A DNA stretch of 64,000 nucleotides from Devosia enhydra (GTDB taxonomy: Bacteria > Pseudomonadota > Alphaproteobacteria > Rhizobiales > Devosiaceae). The notes under the pieces were generated by a model. It worked only from the letters and a program-made list of their open reading frames with translations. It had not been told where the DNA came from and ran no database searches. Position 1 is the first letter of the stretch. Each line of letters begins with the position of its first letter. Positions 24,743-32,492 of the stretch are shown here, one piece after another. The stretch spans positions 158,145 to 222,144 of the forward strand of contig NZ_FPKU01000003.1 of NCBI RefSeq assembly GCF_900119845.1, written 5' to 3'. The position numbers and the translations under genes were made by a program.

Positions 24743-24779
24743 GGAAGCGGCCGGCCAATCACGGTCTCCGGCCGCTTCC
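24743..24779. terminator. 12-bp perfect hairpin after the major head gene
   Basis: GGAAGCGGCCGG and CCGGCCGCTTCC form a perfect 12-bp stem around a 13-base loop. No T-run follows, so it may act as a partial terminator or as a 3'-end stabiliser for capsid mRNA. Confidence 0.55.
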
Positions 24780-24800
24780 TCGAGACCCGAAAGGACCCCG

Positions 24801-25127
24801 ATGCTTCGTCGTATTCTGTCCATCGCAGTCATCGCCTCTCTCGCCTTCATCACGCCGGCGGCTATCGCGGCGCCGAGCCCGTCAGCCGAGCGGCTCGACG
24901 ATCTCTCGACATTCGTTGCCCAGGTCGATCCGGTGGATCAGTGCCTGCGCGCGATCGACCCGATGACCCCGGTGCTGTTCGAAAACCCCGGCGCCGTCGC
25001 CTGCCATCCTCAGCGCCTCGCCGAGACTGGGCACTGCTTTATCGCCGTGCCCGTCCAGGCCATCGCCCACGCCGTGGTGCAGCTTCACGCCCGCTGCGCC
25101 GAACCCCCTCCGCGCGGGCCCGACTAA
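24801..25127 (+). CDS. Small exported protein of the head region
   Basis: 108 residues from an ATG preceded by AAAGGA. It has a clear signal peptide (MLRRILSIAVIASLAFITPA, cleavage near AIAA). The mature part has four cysteines (QCLRAI, VACHP, GHCFI, ARCAEP), probably two disulfides in the periplasm. An exported protein in the head module is unusual; lysis or exclusion roles are possible but unproven. Hairpins flank it on both sides. Confidence 0.6.
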   Translation: MLRRILSIAVIASLAFITPAAIAAPSPSAERLDDLSTFVAQVDPVDQCLRAIDPMTPVLFENPGAVACHPQRLAETGHCFIAVPVQAIAHAVVQLHARCAEPPPRGPD

Positions 25128-25153
25128 CCCGCCTTTGCCTTTCACCTGACTTG

Positions 25154-25177
25154 CCCGCTGGCCTTGGTGCCAGCGGG
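25154..25177 (+). terminator. Hairpin after the exported-protein gene
   Basis: CCCGCTGGC and GCCAGCGGG form a perfect 9-bp stem with a 6-base loop, followed by TCTTCC. A second smaller hairpin (AGGGCTC/GAGCCCT) follows at about 25187-25206. Together with the hairpin at 24743 they isolate the exported-protein gene. Confidence 0.5.
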
Positions 25178-25228
25178 TCTTCCGAGAGGGCTCATCGCCG
25201 AGCCCTGCCGCAAGACCCGGAGACCCTG

Positions 25229-25975
25229 ATGGACAAGCTTACCGACATCGACGGCATTGGCCCCGTGGCCGAGAGGGCGCTCGCCGCGATCGGCATCACG
25301 ACCTTCGCCCAGCTCGCTGCCCTTGAGCCGCAGGCGCTGATGGAAAAGATCGATGCCGCCGGCGGCCTGCGGGGCAGCCCCGACTACCATCACTGGGTGA
25401 TGTCGGCCCGGGCGCGTGTGGCCACGCCTGGCCCCTTCGATACTCCGGCCCAAGCCCCGGCTGCGCCGGTCCCGGACAATCACGCCCAAGCCCAGCCCGA
25501 ACACGGCCAGATCGCAGCAGCGGAAACCGAGCCGCTCAAGCCGTTCGTGATGGAAACTGCACTCAATCCCGTCGCTGGCAGCCTGCCGCATGCCGACGAA
25601 ATCGACCTGCTGCGCCAGGCGCTCGAGGAGGAACTGGATGACGCGCGCGAGGCCATCGCGAGCGGCGCCAATGCCGCTTCGATCCGCGATGACCTGATCG
25701 CGCAGCGCGTGACGCTCCAGGCGGCGTTGGCCTTCATGCAGGAAGCAGATCAGCGCTATGGCGAAGCTATCGCCTCCATCGACCTCGGCCTAGGGATCGG
25801 GGTGCCTGACAATGCTGTGCAAGGGTCCGGCGAGCTTCTCCTCGTAACGGTAACTGGTCCGGCCGCAGGTCGGTGGCGCGCGGGTCTTCAATTCGGCGCC
25901 GATCCCCGCAAGGTTCGCGTTACCGCCGAGCAGCTCCTCACGCTCAGGTCCGACGCAGCCCTCACCGTCTCCTGA
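25229..25975 (+). CDS. HI1506-type protein with helix-hairpin-helix (Mu gp35 position)
   Basis: 248 residues from the ATG at 25229. The N-terminal 60 residues are a helix-hairpin-helix of the kind LTDIDGIGPVAERALAAIGI with FAQLAAL. The last 60 residues (RWRAGLQFGADPRKVRVTAE, then LLTLRSDAALTVS) match the HI1506/gp35-type C-terminus found after the capsid gene in Mu-like phages. A Pro/Ala-rich linker joins them. Probably a head-completion or accessory virion protein. Confidence 0.72.
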   Translation: MDKLTDIDGIGPVAERALAAIGITTFAQLAALEPQALMEKIDAAGGLRGSPDYHHWVMSARARVATPGPFDTPAQAPAAPVPDNHAQAQPEHGQIAAAETEPLKPFVMETALNPVAGSLPHADEIDLLRQALEEELDDAREAIASGANAASIRDDLIAQRVTLQAALAFMQEADQRYGEAIASIDLGLGIGVPDNAVQGSGELLLVTVTGPAAGRWRAGLQFGADPRKVRVTAEQLLTLRSDAALTVS

Positions 25976-25984
25976 GCCGGGACG

Positions 25985-26413
25985 ATGGCCTATTGCACAC
26001 TCCAGCAGCTGATCGATCGCTACGGTCAGGGCATGCTGATCCAGCTGTCCGACCGTGGCGACACCGCGCCCGAAGAGCCCGATAGCGACCTGTTCGCGCG
26101 CGCGATCGCCGACGCAGCCGCGCTGATCGACGGCTATTTGTTCGGCCGGTACCAGCTGCCCCTTGCCGAGGTGCCGGCTCTCCTCGCCGACGTCGCCCTG
26201 CGGGTGACCATCTATTTCGCGCATGGGAGCGTGGCGCCCGAGAAGATCCGCAAGGATTACGACGATGCCCTGAAGCTCCTGCGCGAGATCTCGTCTGGCA
26301 CCGTCAAGCTCAACGTCGCCGGCATCGAGCCCGCTTCATCGCCAGGCGAAGGCCTGCTGGTCAACGAGCCGCATCGGCCGATGACGTCGGACACCATGAA
26401 GGGCTACATCTGA
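25985..26413 (+). CDS. DUF1320 head-tail connector protein (Mu gp36-like)
   Basis: 142 residues with the family opening YCTLQQLIDRYGQGMLIQLS, the central ADAAALIDGYLFGRYQLPL and DVALRVTIYFAHG. DUF1320 proteins are adaptor-like connectors between portal and tail. It ends in a TGATG overlap with the gpG-like gene. Confidence 0.9.
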   Translation: MAYCTLQQLIDRYGQGMLIQLSDRGDTAPEEPDSDLFARAIADAAALIDGYLFGRYQLPLAEVPALLADVALRVTIYFAHGSVAPEKIRKDYDDALKLLREISSGTVKLNVAGIEPASSPGEGLLVNEPHRPMTSDTMKGYI

Positions 26414-26919
26414 TGGCCCGGATCGAGATCACCGTCCCCGCCGCCGACGCCGCGAGCGCGGCACTGCGCCGGGCCGCTGCACGGCTCGAGGATGCCCGCC
26501 CGCTTTACGACGAGATCGGCCGCAGCCTGACCGTATCGACCCAGCAGCGCTTCGCAACCGAACGCGCGCCTGACGGCAGCCCGTGGCCGAGCTCCATCCG
26601 CGCCCTGGTCTCGGGCGGCAAGACCCTCACCGACAGCGCGCGCCTGCGCAACTCGATCACCTGGGAGCCGGCGTCGGATCGCGTCGCCGTCGGCACCAAT
26701 GTGATCTATGCGGCCGTCCACCAGTTCGGCGCCGTCATTCGACCGGTGCGAGCGGCTGCTCTGCGCTTCCGGATTCCCGGCATCGGCTGGGTCACGCGCA
26801 AGTCGGTGACCATCCCGCGCCGCGCCTTCCTCGGGCTCGACCAGGATGACCAGACCATGATCGCGCAGATCGCCGTGCAGTTCGTGCTGACATCGCTCCA
26901 GGAGACCGCTGGTGTTTGA
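26413..26919 (+). CDS. Phage virion morphogenesis protein (Mu gpG/tail completion family)
   Basis: 168 residues with RFATERAPDGSPWPSS, LTDSARLRNSITWE and VIYAAVHQFGAVIRP, the conserved pattern of tail-completion/virion morphogenesis proteins. The C-terminal segment IPRRAFLGLDQDD is also typical. It joins heads to tails. Overlaps the next gene by 8 bases. Confidence 0.9.
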   Translation: MARIEITVPAADAASAALRRAAARLEDARPLYDEIGRSLTVSTQQRFATERAPDGSPWPSSIRALVSGGKTLTDSARLRNSITWEPASDRVAVGTNVIYAAVHQFGAVIRPVRAAALRFRIPGIGWVTRKSVTIPRRAFLGLDQDDQTMIAQIAVQFVLTSLQETAGV

Positions 26920-27346
26920 ACAGCTCAAGGCCCTCGTTGAGACGGTGGACGGGCTGGAGGGTCGCGTTTCCGATGCGCTCGTCCTCGCCGAGCTCGTGCG
27001 CCAGGGCGCCCTGCCACAGGGCCCGCAGCACGCATTCATCGTGCCCCTCGGACTTGTGCCGACCAGCTCCGGCGACGCCGGCGCCGGCGTCTTTACCCAG
27101 ATGCTCGACGAGCAGGTGGCCGTGCTCCTCGTGGTGCGTTCGGCCGGCGACGTCACCGGCGCCAAGGCGCGCCCACGCCTCGACGGTCTCGTCGAAGCCG
27201 TGCTGGCCGCCGTCAATGGCGCCGACCCCGGCCCGGACTATCCCGGCGTCTTCCGTCTCGTGCGCGGCCAGATCGTCTCGGCCGAGGCCGGCCTTGCCAT
27301 CTACCAGCTCGACTTTGCCCTGCAGCGCCAGTTCCGGAGATCCTGA
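26912..27346 (+). CDS. Gp37-like tail terminator protein
   Basis: 144 residues from a GTG start. It has the Mu gp37-type pattern, including AFIVPLGLVPTSS and QMLDEQVAVLLVVRSAGD. By position (after gpG, before the tube) it is probably the tail terminator that caps the tail and controls its end. The stop overlaps the next start. Confidence 0.8.
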   Translation: MFEQLKALVETVDGLEGRVSDALVLAELVRQGALPQGPQHAFIVPLGLVPTSSGDAGAGVFTQMLDEQVAVLLVVRSAGDVTGAKARPRLDGLVEAVLAAVNGADPGPDYPGVFRLVRGQIVSAEAGLAIYQLDFALQRQFRRS

Positions 27347-27498
27347 TGGCCAGAAAGCCCCAACCCGCTCCCAAGCGCGCCGCTCGCCCGTCGCGTCCGC
27401 CGCCGCCCCCCGAGGGGGGCAGCTGGATCTATGACCCGGCCACCGGCACCCACACCCGGGCCGACGCGCCTCCCCCGAAGCCTGCGGACAAGGAGTAA
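27346..27498 (+). CDS. Small proline-rich protein before the tail tube gene
   Basis: 50 residues, starting in a TGATG overlap and ending 3 bases before the tube gene. The N-terminal half is basic and proline-rich ([17 protein letters not shown]); the centre GSWIYDPATGTHTR resembles the turn in DUF2635/Mu gp38 proteins, which occupy the same place. Likely structural or assembly related. Confidence 0.6.
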   Translation: MARKPQPAPKRAARPSRPPPPPEGGSWIYDPATGTHTRADAPPPKPADKE

Positions 27499-27501
27499 GC
27501 C

Positions 27502-28434
27502 ATGCCCATCTTCTGGAAGTCGAAGATCCTGCTCGCCAAGATCGAAGGCACCTACGGGACCGATTCCGCGCCGACTGGCGGCGATAACGCCATCCTCGCG
27601 ATCAACGTCCAGCTGACCCCGATGGAGGGCCAGGACGTTTCGCGCGAGCTCGAGCTGCCCTATCTTGCGGCGCACGCCACCATCCCGGCCGGGCTCTTCA
27701 CCCGCCTGCAGTTTCGCGTCGAGCTTGTGCCCTCGGGCGATGCTGGCGTGGCGCCGGCATGGGGCCCGATCCTCAGGGCCTGTGGCGTGGCCCAGACGGT
27801 CGTCGCCGACACGTCCGTCACCTATGCGCCCATCACCACGGGGCACGAGTCGGTGACCATCCACTTCTGGATCGGCGGCACCCGCTTCGTGATGAAGGGC
27901 AGCCGAGGAACTGCCGTGATCTCCGGAGAAGCCCAGGGCGTGCCCGTCGTTGACGTCACCCTGACCGGGCTGTTCAGCCAGCCCAGCGAAGTCTCGCGGC
28001 CGTCGCCCGATTTCGACGCCTTCCTCAAGCCCGACCTTGTGACCGACATCAACACCCCGACCTTCACGATCGACGGGGTGAGCCTCGTGATGCGGCGCTT
28101 CTCGCTCGACCTGCGCAACGACGTGCAGACCCGATTCCTCGTGGGTTCGGAAAGCATCATCATCCCTGACCGCAACGAGCTCTTTTCCACTCAGGTCGAG
28201 GCCGTCCCGCTCTCGACCTGGAACCCGTTCGCCAAGGCTGCTGACCAGGAGCGCGTGCCGATCGTCGTGGCACATGGCACGGTGGCCGGCCGCATCGTCA
28301 CCCTCGAGATCGACGAGGCGCAGGTGCAGCGGCCGGCAGGGCTCGCCAACGAGCAGAATGTGGCTGAGTGGCCGCTGACCTTCGTGCCGTTGCCCGCAAG
28401 TGGCAACGACCAGTGGGCGCTCACCCTCACCTGA
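27502..28434 (+). CDS. Siphovirus-type tail tube protein
   Basis: 310 residues, beta-rich, with the start KSKILLAKIEGTYGTDSAPT common to tail tube proteins of transposable siphoviruses and some lambda-like phages, and a central VDVTLTGLFSQPSE. Mu would have a sheath (gpL) and tube (gpM) here; only one tube-like gene is present. This marks the change from a Mu head to a non-contractile tail. Confidence 0.82.
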   Translation: MPIFWKSKILLAKIEGTYGTDSAPTGGDNAILAINVQLTPMEGQDVSRELELPYLAAHATIPAGLFTRLQFRVELVPSGDAGVAPAWGPILRACGVAQTVVADTSVTYAPITTGHESVTIHFWIGGTRFVMKGSRGTAVISGEAQGVPVVDVTLTGLFSQPSEVSRPSPDFDAFLKPDLVTDINTPTFTIDGVSLVMRRFSLDLRNDVQTRFLVGSESIIIPDRNELFSTQVEAVPLSTWNPFAKAADQERVPIVVAHGTVAGRIVTLEIDEAQVQRPAGLANEQNVAEWPLTFVPLPASGNDQWALTLT

Positions 28435-28527
28435 TACCCGCACGCGCCCGCCGACAGGCACGAACAAGAGGGGCGGCTGCAGCGGCGGGGCGGCTCTCCA
28501 ACCAAGCGAACAAAAGGGCTTTAAATC

Positions 28528-28827
28528 ATGTTCAACGTGGCGGCGATTGCGCACTTTTACGAGACGGTCGCCATTGGCGACCAGAGCTGCGACGTCACCT
28601 TCCTGGCGCTGCCTGACGGCGAGGTCGCCGAGTTCGACCTCTCCACGGCCGCTGGCAGCAAGGACTTCCTGCGCAAGGTCGTCATCGGCTTCTACGACGT
28701 GAAGAACGACGGTGAGCCCATCAGCTTCGAGGACGCCCGCGAGCTGCTGCTCGATCGCTCCTGGTGCCGGCTGGCACTGGCCGAGGCCTATTTCCGGGCA
28801 CTGCCCAAGGCCGCGCGGGGAAACTGA
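28528..28827 (+). CDS. Tail assembly chaperone, short form (lambda gpG-like)
   Basis: 99 residues, acidic and compact (FLALPDGEVAEFDLSTAAG). It lies just before the tape measure gene, where lambda G lies. The last two codons GGA-AAC, with the preceding G, make the slippery heptamer GGGAAAC directly before the TGA. A fraction of ribosomes should slip -1 and make the extended GT form. Confidence 0.85.
   Translation: MFNVAAIAHFYETVAIGDQSCDVTFLALPDGEVAEFDLSTAAGSKDFLRKVVIGFYDVKNDGEPISFEDARELLLDRSWCRLALAEAYFRALPKAARGN
28818..28824 (+). other. Programmed -1 ribosomal frameshift site GGGAAAC
   Basis: The heptamer has the X XXY YYZ form in the zero frame (G GGA AAC) and stands immediately before the stop codon of the short chaperone. 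It differs from the lambda G-T site (GGGAAAG) only at the last base. After slippage the reading continues as GGG AAA CTG ATC into the -1 frame, which stays open to 29216. Confidence 0.82.
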
Positions 28828-29216
28828 TCTGGGCCGGCCGTGCCTGGGCGACGGGTGGCCTGTTTGTCGATGATGCCCAGAGCGAGCCGGAGGCTGTCGC
28901 CGACGCACGTCGCTTTGGCGCCTCGGAGGCGCAGCTTGCAGCCCTCACGCGCAAGCTGACCGGTCGCGAGGCCGAGGACGGGCTCTGGCCGCAGCATGTG
29001 CATGCGGCAACCGCCTTCTGCGTCATCGCCGATCAGTGGCGGATCGGGGTGGAGGTCCGGGGTGGCCAGTCCCGCACGGTGTGGCACAGCCTCGACTATG
29101 GCGGGGCGAAAGCTCTGCTCGATGGGATGGAGTTCGAGATGAGCGCGAGCGACTGGTCGGCCATGGCGACGATTGCCATGGGCGCGCGCAATGCGCTCAA
29201 CGGGGGCAGGCCATGA
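28824..29216 (+). CDS. Frameshift extension of the tail assembly chaperone (lambda T-like)
   Basis: Reading from the slip point gives about 130 further residues (LIWAGRAWATGGLFVDDAQ at the start), for a 229-residue GT fusion. An ATG at 28764 in this frame lacks a good ribosome site and would create an implausible N-terminus inside the G gene, so a separate product is unlikely. The T part would recruit tail tube subunits to the tape measure. ATGA overlap with the tape measure gene. Confidence 0.8.
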   Translation: MIWAGRAWATGGLFVDDAQSEPEAVADARRFGASEAQLAALTRKLTGREAEDGLWPQHVHAATAFCVIADQWRIGVEVRGGQSRTVWHSLDYGGAKALLDGMEFEMSASDWSAMATIAMGARNALNGGRP

Positions 29217-31255
29217 CGCTCAATGTCGCGCTCGTCCTTTCAGGCGATGCCTCCGGCGCCAAGCGCGCACTCGGCGAGGCCGCCAATGATGTCCGGCGCT
29301 TCAAGCAGGAGGCCGCCAGCGCCGGCGGCGCGCTGGACACCATTTCGCCTGCGGCCGATCGCGCGGCCCAATCGGTACGCAACACCGGGCTGGAAACCGG
29401 CAACCTCGCCGCTCAGCTGAACGACATCGGTGTCCAGCTCGCCGGCGGCACCTCGCCGTTCCTGGTGGCAATCCAGCAAGGCACCCAGATCAACCAGGTG
29501 CTCGGCAATCGCGGCGTGGCCGGCGCTGTTGGAGCCGTTGGCGCCGCCTTTACGTCCCTGATCAATCCTGTTTCGCTGGCCACGATTGCGATCATCGGCC
29601 TCGGCGGGTTGGCGATCCAGTGGCTAGGAGGACTGATCCCGCAGGCCGAGAGCGCCAATGAGGTGCTGGGCCGGCAATCTGCGGCCCTCGAGGACTTGTT
29701 GCAGGGCTACGACGCTGCGGGCAAAGCCGCTGATGACTTCTTTTCGGCAGCTGGGAGACTGCCGCGCGATTCAGTCATCGTCGACCTGTCAGCCAATCTC
29801 GACGAGCTCGGGAAAAAAGCGGACGCGTTTCGGGAAAAGGCGGCTCTCGAGGGGCCCGTGCTGGCCGGCATGGTAGCACCGGTCGACCGGCAGGTCGGGC
29901 AGCTTCTGGTCGCCTTCAATCAGGGCGTGATCGGAGCGGATGAGCTTTACACGGGGCTGGTGCGGCTCAACCGCAGCGATCTTGGGATCTTAGGCTGGGC
30001 GATCCGGTCGCAACTGATCGAGCCGCTTCAGGATGGCGCCCGCCAGGTCGCTATGTTCGAGCAGGGCCTCGTCGGCCTTTCCCATGCTCTTGCCGCACTT
30101 GGCCAAGACACCGACCTCCAGTTTCGCCTCGATGCCGGCGTCGAGAAGTTTACGGCCGCGCGTGATCGGCTCGTCTCCCTCACCCCGGACGTGCGGTCTG
30201 CGGGTGAGCGGATCCAGGCAGCCTTCGACGAGGCTATTGGGACGGGCGTCGCCACCGGCCCAGCCGTTGAGGAATTGGAGCGGCTTCGGGATGCGGCACT
30301 GGCGGCTCAGGCGGCCCAGGAGCGCCTGGCGGAGCAACGCCGATCAGCTGCTCAGGCACAATCCGCCGCCGAGGGCTTCCGGCGCCAGCTCGAAACGACC
30401 CGGGAGCAGACCGACCTCATCCGCATGCAGACAGACGCGCTCGGGCTGTCGACATACGAGACCGAACGGGCCCGCGTCGAATTCGAACTGCTGACCGCAG
30501 CAAAGCGCGCCGGCATCGCGGTCGACCAAGAACTAGCCGGCACGATCGCCGGGATCGCCGATGCCCAGGCGCTGGCTGCCCAGGGCTTTGAATTCGCCAC
30601 CGAAGCTCAGCGCCGCGCCACCGAAGACCTCGACAGCTATCGCAGCGCCTTTTCGGGCTTTCTGTCGGACCTGGTCGGCGGCACCGCCCGGGGCGAGAAT
30701 GCCTGGGAGGCGCTTGCCAACGCGGCCAACAACGCGCTCGACAGGATCACCGACCGCATCCTCGGCGTCGCCGCCGATGGCATCTTCGACGCGCTCCTGG
30801 GGCTCGTTGCCGGCAGCCTGACCGGTGGCGCCACCGGTGGCACCATGGGCAAGGGTCTTTGGGGCTCGGCCATCTTCGCGAACGCCAAGGGCGGCGTCTA
30901 TGCCGGCGCCGGCATCTCGGCCTACTCCGGCCAGATCGTCGATCGGCCAACCCTTTTCCCGTTCGCCCGGGGCGCCGGTCTTATGGGCGAGGCCGGCCCT
31001 GAGGCCATCCTGCCGCTTCAGCGCGGTCCGGACGGCGCGCTGGGGGTGCGCGTGGCGGGCGCCGGCCAGGCAGGTACCGGCTTCACCTTCAACCAAACCA
31101 TCGAGAACCGCTCGAGCGAGCCCGTGCGCACCGAGCAGACCAGCGGGGATGACGGACAGGTCTATCAGCGCGTCATCATCGGCACCGTGCAGCAGGGCAT
31201 CGCCAAGGATGAGTTCCGGGCCAACGGGCTCCGCCGCCCGGTGAAATCCCGATGA
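29213..31255 (+). CDS. Tail length tape measure protein
   Basis: 680 residues from the ATG at 29213. It is mainly alpha-helical, with coiled coil (about 360-470), hydrophobic segments typical of tape measures (GAVGAVGAAFTSLINPVSLA, ATIAIIGLGGLAIQWLGG) and a glycine-rich C-terminal part (LMGEAGPEAILPLQRG), a motif seen near the end of many such proteins. It sets tail length and is ejected with DNA. The modest length predicts a tail of about 100 nm by the usual 0.15 nm per residue rule. Confidence 0.9.
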   Translation: MTLNVALVLSGDASGAKRALGEAANDVRRFKQEAASAGGALDTISPAADRAAQSVRNTGLETGNLAAQLNDIGVQLAGGTSPFLVAIQQGTQINQVLGNRGVAGAVGAVGAAFTSLINPVSLATIAIIGLGGLAIQWLGGLIPQAESANEVLGRQSAALEDLLQGYDAAGKAADDFFSAAGRLPRDSVIVDLSANLDELGKKADAFREKAALEGPVLAGMVAPVDRQVGQLLVAFNQGVIGADELYTGLVRLNRSDLGILGWAIRSQLIEPLQDGARQVAMFEQGLVGLSHALAALGQDTDLQFRLDAGVEKFTAARDRLVSLTPDVRSAGERIQAAFDEAIGTGVATGPAVEELERLRDAALAAQAAQERLAEQRRSAAQAQSAAEGFRRQLETTREQTDLIRMQTDALGLSTYETERARVEFELLTAAKRAGIAVDQELAGTIAGIADAQALAAQGFEFATEAQRRATEDLDSYRSAFSGFLSDLVGGTARGENAWEALANAANNALDRITDRILGVAADGIFDALLGLVAGSLTGGATGGTMGKGLWGSAIFANAKGGVYAGAGISAYSGQIVDRPTLFPFARGAGLMGEAGPEAILPLQRGPDGALGVRVAGAGQAGTGFTFNQTIENRSSEPVRTEQTSGDDGQVYQRVIIGTVQQGIAKDEFRANGLRRPVKSR

Positions 31256-31608
31256 GCGCGCCCGTCGCCTGGCATGCGAGCCTGCCGGCGCGCCCCAATG
31301 GGCGCGGCTACGGTACCGATCGCGGTCTCAACGCCCATCTCTTCGAACCCGATTCCGGCTTTACCCGCGCCCGCCGTAAGGCCGAAAGCCAGCCGAATGC
31401 CCGTCGCTGGGCCTTCGACATGAGCCGAGCCCAGTACGAGATCTGGGAGACCTTCTGGCAGGACGATCTCGGTGGCGGCATCCGCCCGATCACCTTCACG
31501 GACCCGGTGACCGCCAATAGCTTTTCCGCCCAGGTCATTGGCGCGCCGGTCGAGGAGCGGCTCGCGCCCGAGCTCTGGCGGGTCCAGCTCACTCTGCGGG
31601 AGCTTTGA
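31252..31608 (+). CDS. Minor tail protein (lambda gpM position)
   Basis: 118 residues, coupled to the tape measure gene by ATGA. The pattern ARRWAFDMSRAQYEIWETFW with GGIRPITFTDP is common in small distal-tail proteins of siphoviruses and GTAs. By position it is the tail-tip protein that follows the tape measure. Confidence 0.75.
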   Translation: MSAPVAWHASLPARPNGRGYGTDRGLNAHLFEPDSGFTRARRKAESQPNARRWAFDMSRAQYEIWETFWQDDLGGGIRPITFTDPVTANSFSAQVIGAPVEERLAPELWRVQLTLREL

Positions 31609-31609
31609 G

Positions 31610-32065
31610 ATGACGCTCGACGCGACCAAGGCCAGCAGCCGCATCCTCGACGACTACCCGATCCTCCTCGCCACCATCCGCCTGCCGGACGGCAAGGCCT
31701 ATGCATGCGATCAGCGGGAGGCCGTCACTTCGCGCGGGCAGAGCTACCTGCCCGGGCTGGTGATCAGCCGGCCCCAGGACGATGGCAAGCCGGCAGAGTG
31801 CGCGATCGAAATCGCCAATGTCGGCAATCGCATCGCCAACCTCGTCGAGATCATGGACCGAACGGTGCCGATCGATCTCGAGCTGGTCTGGGCCTCGGCT
31901 CCGGACACGGTCTTTGCCGCCTATCCCGGCCTCGTCATCCGCTCGGCCGAGGTGCCGCTGGTGGCGGCCCGCTTCAGCCTCGTCCAGGACGTGCCTGTGG
32001 ACGAGCCGGTCTCGGGCATCCGCGCAACCGCCCAGCACTTTCCGGGGCTCGAATATGGCTTTTGA
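31610..32065 (+). CDS. Minor tail protein (lambda gpL/DUF1833 position)
   Basis: 151 residues from the ATG at 31610, just after the preceding stop. Features such as SRGQSYLPGLVISRPQDDGK and EVPLVAARFSLVQD match tail-tip proteins of the DUF1833/DUF2163 kind. It would form part of the distal tail hub together with the NlpC and J-like proteins. Overlaps the next gene by 11 bases. Confidence 0.72.
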   Translation: MTLDATKASSRILDDYPILLATIRLPDGKAYACDQREAVTSRGQSYLPGLVISRPQDDGKPAECAIEIANVGNRIANLVEIMDRTVPIDLELVWASAPDTVFAAYPGLVIRSAEVPLVAARFSLVQDVPVDEPVSGIRATAQHFPGLEYGF

Positions 32066-32492
32066 ACGGGTCTTCAAGCACGGTTACGCGCCTTATCTCG
32101 GCATCCCCTGGGTCGCCAATGGCGGCTCCTTTTCGGGCTGCGACTGCTGGGGGCTGGTGCGCCTCGTCTACGAGCGCGAGCTCGGCATCCTGCTTGCCCA
32201 TCCCGCCGAGATCGCCTCGGCCGCTGCGGCCGAGATCGCCCGGCACTATGCCGGCACGCGCCAGCTCGTCCTGGGCGACGGGCTCTTCCGGTCCGTGGCG
32301 CCGTGGGAGGCTGAGGATCTCGATATCGTCGAGATGGCCATGGCCGGCAGCCGGCCCGACCATGTCGGCATCATCGCCGGCGCCATGGTGCTGCACTCCC
32401 GCATCCGCACGGGCTCACATCGCACCCCGCTCGCCGAGCTGCGCGGGCGCATTATCAGCGCCTGGTCGCCTGTGGAGGCCCGCAATGGCTGA
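32055..32492 (+). CDS. NlpC/P60 family tail peptidase (lambda gpK-like)
   Basis: 145 residues. The catalytic cysteine is C31 in GCDCWGLVRLVY and the histidine is H103 in RPDHVGIIAG, the NlpC/P60 pair. Such tail-tip peptidases cut peptidoglycan cross-links during DNA entry. It lacks the N-terminal JAMM domain of lambda gpK, like GTA versions. Ends 8 bases into the J-like gene. Confidence 0.9.
   Translation: MAFERVFKHGYAPYLGIPWVANGGSFSGCDCWGLVRLVYERELGILLAHPAEIASAAAAEIARHYAGTRQLVLGDGLFRSVAPWEAEDLDIVEMAMAGSRPDHVGIIAGAMVLHSRIRTGSHRTPLAELRGRIISAWSPVEARNG

Noticed and set aside
28764-29216. An independent gene starting at the ATG at 28764
   Set aside because: The start lies inside the short chaperone gene without a good ribosome site. 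The slippery heptamer explains the frame as an extension.
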